From contig NZ_LMKK01000003.1 of NCBI RefSeq assembly GCF_001421485.1, positions 62,001 to 126,000 on the forward strand: a DNA stretch of 64,000 bases, in the 5' to 3' direction. Shown here one piece after another: positions 61,562 through 64,000 of the stretch; positions within the stretch are counted from its first letter, which is position 1, and each line of letters starts with the position of its first letter. The DNA is from Agreia sp. Leaf210 (GTDB lineage Bacteria; Actinomycetota; Actinomycetes; Actinomycetales; Microbacteriaceae). The notes below the pieces were generated by a model that searched no databases, was not told the origin of the DNA, and saw only the letters and a program-made list of their open reading frames with translations. The translations under genes and the position numbers were made by a program.

Positions 61562-61585
61562 ATGACCGTCGAGTTCGAGCGATGA
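61562..61585 (+). other. Seven-codon mini-ORF overlapping the next start
   Basis: ATG 61562 reads MTVEFER and stops at TGA 61583-61585, overlapping ATG 61582 by ATGA. GGGGAAG precedes it, a better ribosome site than the main gene has, so it may load ribosomes by coupling. Confidence 0.3.
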
Positions 61586-62121
61586 CCTCCACGGCGACTC
61601 TGGTCGCGCGCTACGACGACGCCAAGCGCGCAGCCGTCGAGCAGACAGTGCGAAAGCTCATGCGCAAGCAGGGCATCGCCATGCTGATCCTGGCAGTGCT
61701 GTGGGGACTCGTGACGCTGCTGCCGGTCGTTGGCGTGGCGACCGACGGGCACGACGTCGGCGGGGCCTTCATTCTCTCTACGATGTTCGTGGTCCCCATC
61801 GCGATCGGGGCGCTGGGCGTACGGCAACTTCGGCGACAGTTCCACCTGCCCGAGGTCGCCGTGACGATCACTCCGGTCGCCGTGCTGTTTCCTGCCATCG
61901 AACGGCCGTCGCCGCTGGCACCTCGCATCCGCGCAGAGGAGTGGCCTCGTGAGGGAACGAGCGCCGAGATCCTGCCCGCGTCTGGTCTGCTGAGAGCGGC
62001 ACGAGTGGTGTTCACCCGGCAGGACGACCGCAAGCCGCGCAGGCGCATGGTGGCTGCCGACAACCTCGATGTCGATGCCCAGGTCCTCCTCGATGCGCTG
62101 CGGGGCACGCACGGCTCGTAG
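61582..62121 (+). CDS. Two-TM membrane protein of unknown function
   Basis: The 179-residue protein has two TM helices (about 31-54: IAMLILAVLWGLVTLLPVVGVA; about 61-81: AFILSTMFVVPIAIGALGV) with short charged flanks. A C-terminal cytoplasmic domain of about 95 residues (VAVTITPVAVLFPAIERPSPLAPRI) has no recognised motif. I do not recognise the family. It follows ychF by 79 bp and is coupled to a seven-codon ORF. Confidence 0.7.
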   Translation: MTSTATLVARYDDAKRAAVEQTVRKLMRKQGIAMLILAVLWGLVTLLPVVGVATDGHDVGGAFILSTMFVVPIAIGALGVRQLRRQFHLPEVAVTITPVAVLFPAIERPSPLAPRIRAEEWPREGTSAEILPASGLLRAARVVFTRQDDRKPRRRMVAADNLDVDAQVLLDALRGTHGS

Positions 62122-62228
62122 CGAAAGCGAGCGTCGCCCTGTCGTGACGTCCACTTTCCATTTCCGACTCAAGTAGGGTGTCGGAGGCGAGCGGGAGCTT
62201 CGCCGTCGCATGAAAGGGAGCCCAGACC

Positions 62229-62798
62229 ATGACCGAAACCCAGATCTTCGAACCCGATGCACGCGCGATCTCGTACGCGGTAGAGGGAAATGGCCCCACG
62301 GTCGTCTTGGTCGCCGAGAAGGGTCTTCCCATCGACTACCTCGGCACGCTTGCCCACATCCTCGTCGAAGAAGACTTCAGGGTTCTGCGAGTCGCTGCAG
62401 GCGGTGCGTCCGCCTCCGATGACACCTCGGCGCACGATCTCGCACGCGGCGTGGTCGACGTCATGGATGCCGCGGGCATCGAGGATGCGTGGCTGGGCGG
62501 CCACGGGTTCGGCGGTTCCGTGGCTCGCGCCGTTGCTCTGGACTTCCACGACCGTGTCAACGGCGTGCTGCTGCTCGGAGTAGAAGCCGGCGACCTGACG
62601 CTGGCCGAGGGCCTGCCTGTTCTGGTCATCCAGGGGTCTGAAGACGCCGTCACCCCGCCAGCGAACGGCGAGGCGCTGCAGGCGGCGGCTCCCGATCGGG
62701 TGAGCGTTGTCTCCGTCGACGGAGGCGGCCATATGTTCCCCTCCGAGAATGTCGGCGCCACTTCATGGGCCATCGAGGACTACCTCGACTGGGACTGA
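62229..62798 (+). CDS. Alpha/beta-hydrolase fold protein lacking the nucleophile serine
   Basis: The 189-residue protein has the fold's landmarks: GPTVVLVAEKGLPIDYLGTLAHILVEEDFRVLRV near 22-55, LPVLVIQGSEDAVTPPANGEAL near 127-148 with the acid, and GGGHMF near 164-169 with the His. The nucleophile elbow, normally GHSFGG, reads GGHGFGGSVA near 89-98, so Ser is replaced by Gly. It is shorter than typical hydrolases and lacks a cap domain. It is probably non-catalytic or uses other chemistry. AAAGGGAG lies eight bases before ATG 62229. Confidence 0.75.
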   Translation: MTETQIFEPDARAISYAVEGNGPTVVLVAEKGLPIDYLGTLAHILVEEDFRVLRVAAGGASASDDTSAHDLARGVVDVMDAAGIEDAWLGGHGFGGSVARAVALDFHDRVNGVLLLGVEAGDLTLAEGLPVLVIQGSEDAVTPPANGEALQAAAPDRVSVVSVDGGGHMFPSENVGATSWAIEDYLDWD

Positions 62799-62810
62799 GT
62801 TCTCTCTGCA

Positions 62811-62860
62811 CCGAACGCGGCGGTTCTCGCCGAGAGCGGTGGCCGCACCACCGCGTTCGG
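62811..62860. repeat. Long inverted repeat between the hydrolase and ABC-F genes
   Basis: CCGAACGCGG (62811-62820) and CCGCGTTCGG (62851-62860) are perfect 10-bp inverted copies 30 bp apart. The loop has smaller hairpins (CTCGCCGAG; GCGGTGGCCGC). It could be a branched terminator for the hydrolase gene or a cruciform. Confidence 0.6.
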
Positions 62861-62900
62861 CGACAACACCCGCGCTCGATGATGCACCGAAGGAACACCC

Positions 62901-64000
62901 ATGAGCCTGATCCGACTGAACGACGTGAGCGTCAAGTTCGAGAACACGCAGATCCTGCGCGAGGCCTTCTTCCGCCTCGAACCCAAAGACCGCGTCGGAC
63001 TCATCGGCCGCAACGGCTCCGGCAAGACCACGCTCCTGAAGCTCGTGCTCGACCAGGTGCAGCCCGATCAGGGAACCGTCACCGTCGAAGCCGGAGTGAA
63101 GATCGGCTACTTCTCGCAGTTCTCCGAGCTGAACGGCGAGCAGACGATCACCGAGGTGCTGGATGCCCTGTTCGTCGAGGTGCACGCCGTCGAAGACGAG
63201 CTCGCTTCGATCGACGCGACGATTGCGGTCGAGGCCGCGGCCGGTGGCTCCCTCGACGCACTCATCGAGCGCCAGTCCGAGCTGTTCGGTGAGATGGACC
63301 GCCTCGACGGCTGGGACTACACCCGCAAGATCGACCAGGCCCTGACCACGCTCGGATTCGACGAGGCGCACCGCACATGCCCGATCGACGCTCTCTCGGG
63401 CGGTTGGCGAAACCGCGCTGCTCTCGCGAAGATCCTGCTCGAAGACCCGGACGTGCTGCTGCTCGACGAGCCCACCAACTTCCTCGACGTCGCCGGAGTC
63501 GAGTGGCTCGAATCGTGGTTCCGCGACTTCAAGGGTGCCGCCATCATCGTGTCGCACGACCGGGCGTTCCTCGACGTCGTCGTGACCCGCATCATCGAGC
63601 TCGAGAACTTTCATCTGCACGAGTACCCGGGAAACTTCGGCGAGTACATCGTGCAGAAGCAATTCCGCCTGAAGACCCTCGAGGCGCAGTTCGTTCACGA
63701 GAATGAGCTGCTGGCCTTCGAGGCGGAGGGCATCTCCGACCGACGCGAGGCGGCCAAGGCCTCGAGCAAGAAGCTCGACAAACAGCTCTCAGGAATCAAG
63801 AAGTCGCGCGCGCCCCGACCCGTCGATCAGATCATCACCGAGATCTACGGCGGCCTGCACGTGAAAGACGTTCTCTGCCGCATAGACGGTCTCGAGAAGG
63901 CGTATGGCGACAAGATGCTGTTCACGGGTCTGGGATTCGAGATCCGCCGCGGCAACCGCATCGTGGTGCTCGGCGCCAACGGCAGCGGCAAGAGCACGCT
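62901..64000 (+). CDS. ABC-F family ATPase, 3' end cut by window edge
   Basis: The first 366 residues of a soluble tandem ABC protein are present. The first domain has LIGRNGSGKTTLLKL near 33-47, LSGGWRNRAALAKIL near 160-174, VLLLDEPTNFLD near 181-192 and SHDRAFLD. Then come a linker (QKQFRLKTLEAQF, with a basic KKLDKQLSGIKKSR segment) and the start of domain two, ending at Walker A VLGANGSGKST. There are no TM segments. ABC-F proteins act on ribosomes and some protect against antibiotics; the subfamily cannot be fixed. AAGGA precedes ATG 62901. Confidence 0.9.
   Translation, partial: MSLIRLNDVSVKFENTQILREAFFRLEPKDRVGLIGRNGSGKTTLLKLVLDQVQPDQGTVTVEAGVKIGYFSQFSELNGEQTITEVLDALFVEVHAVEDELASIDATIAVEAAAGGSLDALIERQSELFGEMDRLDGWDYTRKIDQALTTLGFDEAHRTCPIDALSGGWRNRAALAKILLEDPDVLLLDEPTNFLDVAGVEWLESWFRDFKGAAIIVSHDRAFLDVVVTRIIELENFHLHEYPGNFGEYIVQKQFRLKTLEAQFVHENELLAFEAEGISDRREAAKASSKKLDKQLSGIKKSRAPRPVDQIITEIYGGLHVKDVLCRIDGLEKAYGDKMLFTGLGFEIRRGNRIVVLGANGSGKST

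Noticed and set aside
62811-62860. tRNA-like gene
   Set aside because: The stem is longer than an acceptor arm, and no T-arm GTTCGANTC or anticodon arm of proper size is present.

Overview
The window reads as a chromosomal segment of a high-GC actinobacterium, most likely a Microbacteriaceae-type organism. This is inferred from gene content, not from any search. Supporting signs are mycothiol chemistry (mca), actinobacterial families (DUF4307, DUF4245, a DUF6264-like protein, PhoH2 with an N-terminal PIN domain), paired crcB genes, class II GlpX and class II aldolase. Many genes also have a TANNNT box 6-8 nt before an ATG/GTG, the layout of leaderless actinobacterial transcripts. No transposase, integrase, phage gene, CRISPR array, tRNA or rRNA is visible. 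The longest stretch without a gene is about 240 bases (47873-48113), and it appears to hold a structured mRNA leader.

Layout. 1-4.3 kb: a truncated DRGH nuclease and four regulators or sensor proteins (stand-alone MmyB-type ligand domain, PucR, full-length HTH plus MmyB domain, GlxA). 4.4-15.9 kb: a complete nitrate assimilation locus. It has a HemD/winged-helix regulator, siroheme synthesis (SUMT fusion, CbiX-type chelatase), nirB and nirD on divergent strands, a NarK transporter, a molybdopterin nitrate reductase and its flavoprotein partner. 15.9-25.9 kb: an SRPBCC/ArsR pair, a class A penicillin-binding protein, a flavin reductase-like protein, lpdA, a dNTPase, a RecQ with a phosphoribosyltransferase-like tail, and two crcB fluoride exporters. 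25.8-34.8 kb: an Ig-like membrane protein, then a tightly coupled five-gene operon (TetR, MFS, PLP enzyme, sugar-lactone oxidase, GH1 glycosidase) and a lipase-like gene. 34.8-44.1 kb: LemA and M48 protease, a YcaQ-like protein, an ABC importer, an AI-2E family transporter and threonine ammonia-lyase. 44.1-50.2 kb: greA, DUF4307, mca, a PAQR protein, a Z-prenyl transferase, phoH2 and a prepilin peptidase. 50.2-64 kb: core metabolism and DNA repair (fumC, carbonic anhydrase, xseAB, ispH, fba, glpX, rmuC, an exonuclease, ychF), small proteins, and an ABC-F gene cut by the right edge.

How the genes work together. In the nitrogen block, NarK brings in nitrate, the molybdoenzyme with its flavoprotein reduces it to nitrite, and NirB/NirD reduces nitrite to ammonium. 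CobA and CbiX supply the siroheme NirB needs. GTNAC-N6-GTNAY repeats in the nirB/nirD gap and just upstream of narK suggest one shared nitrogen regulator. The most promising less-described items are the five-gene operon at 28.2-34.0 kb, the 5' leader of phoH2 with mutually exclusive hairpins, the RecQ fusion, and an alpha/beta hydrolase whose nucleophile serine is replaced by glycine.
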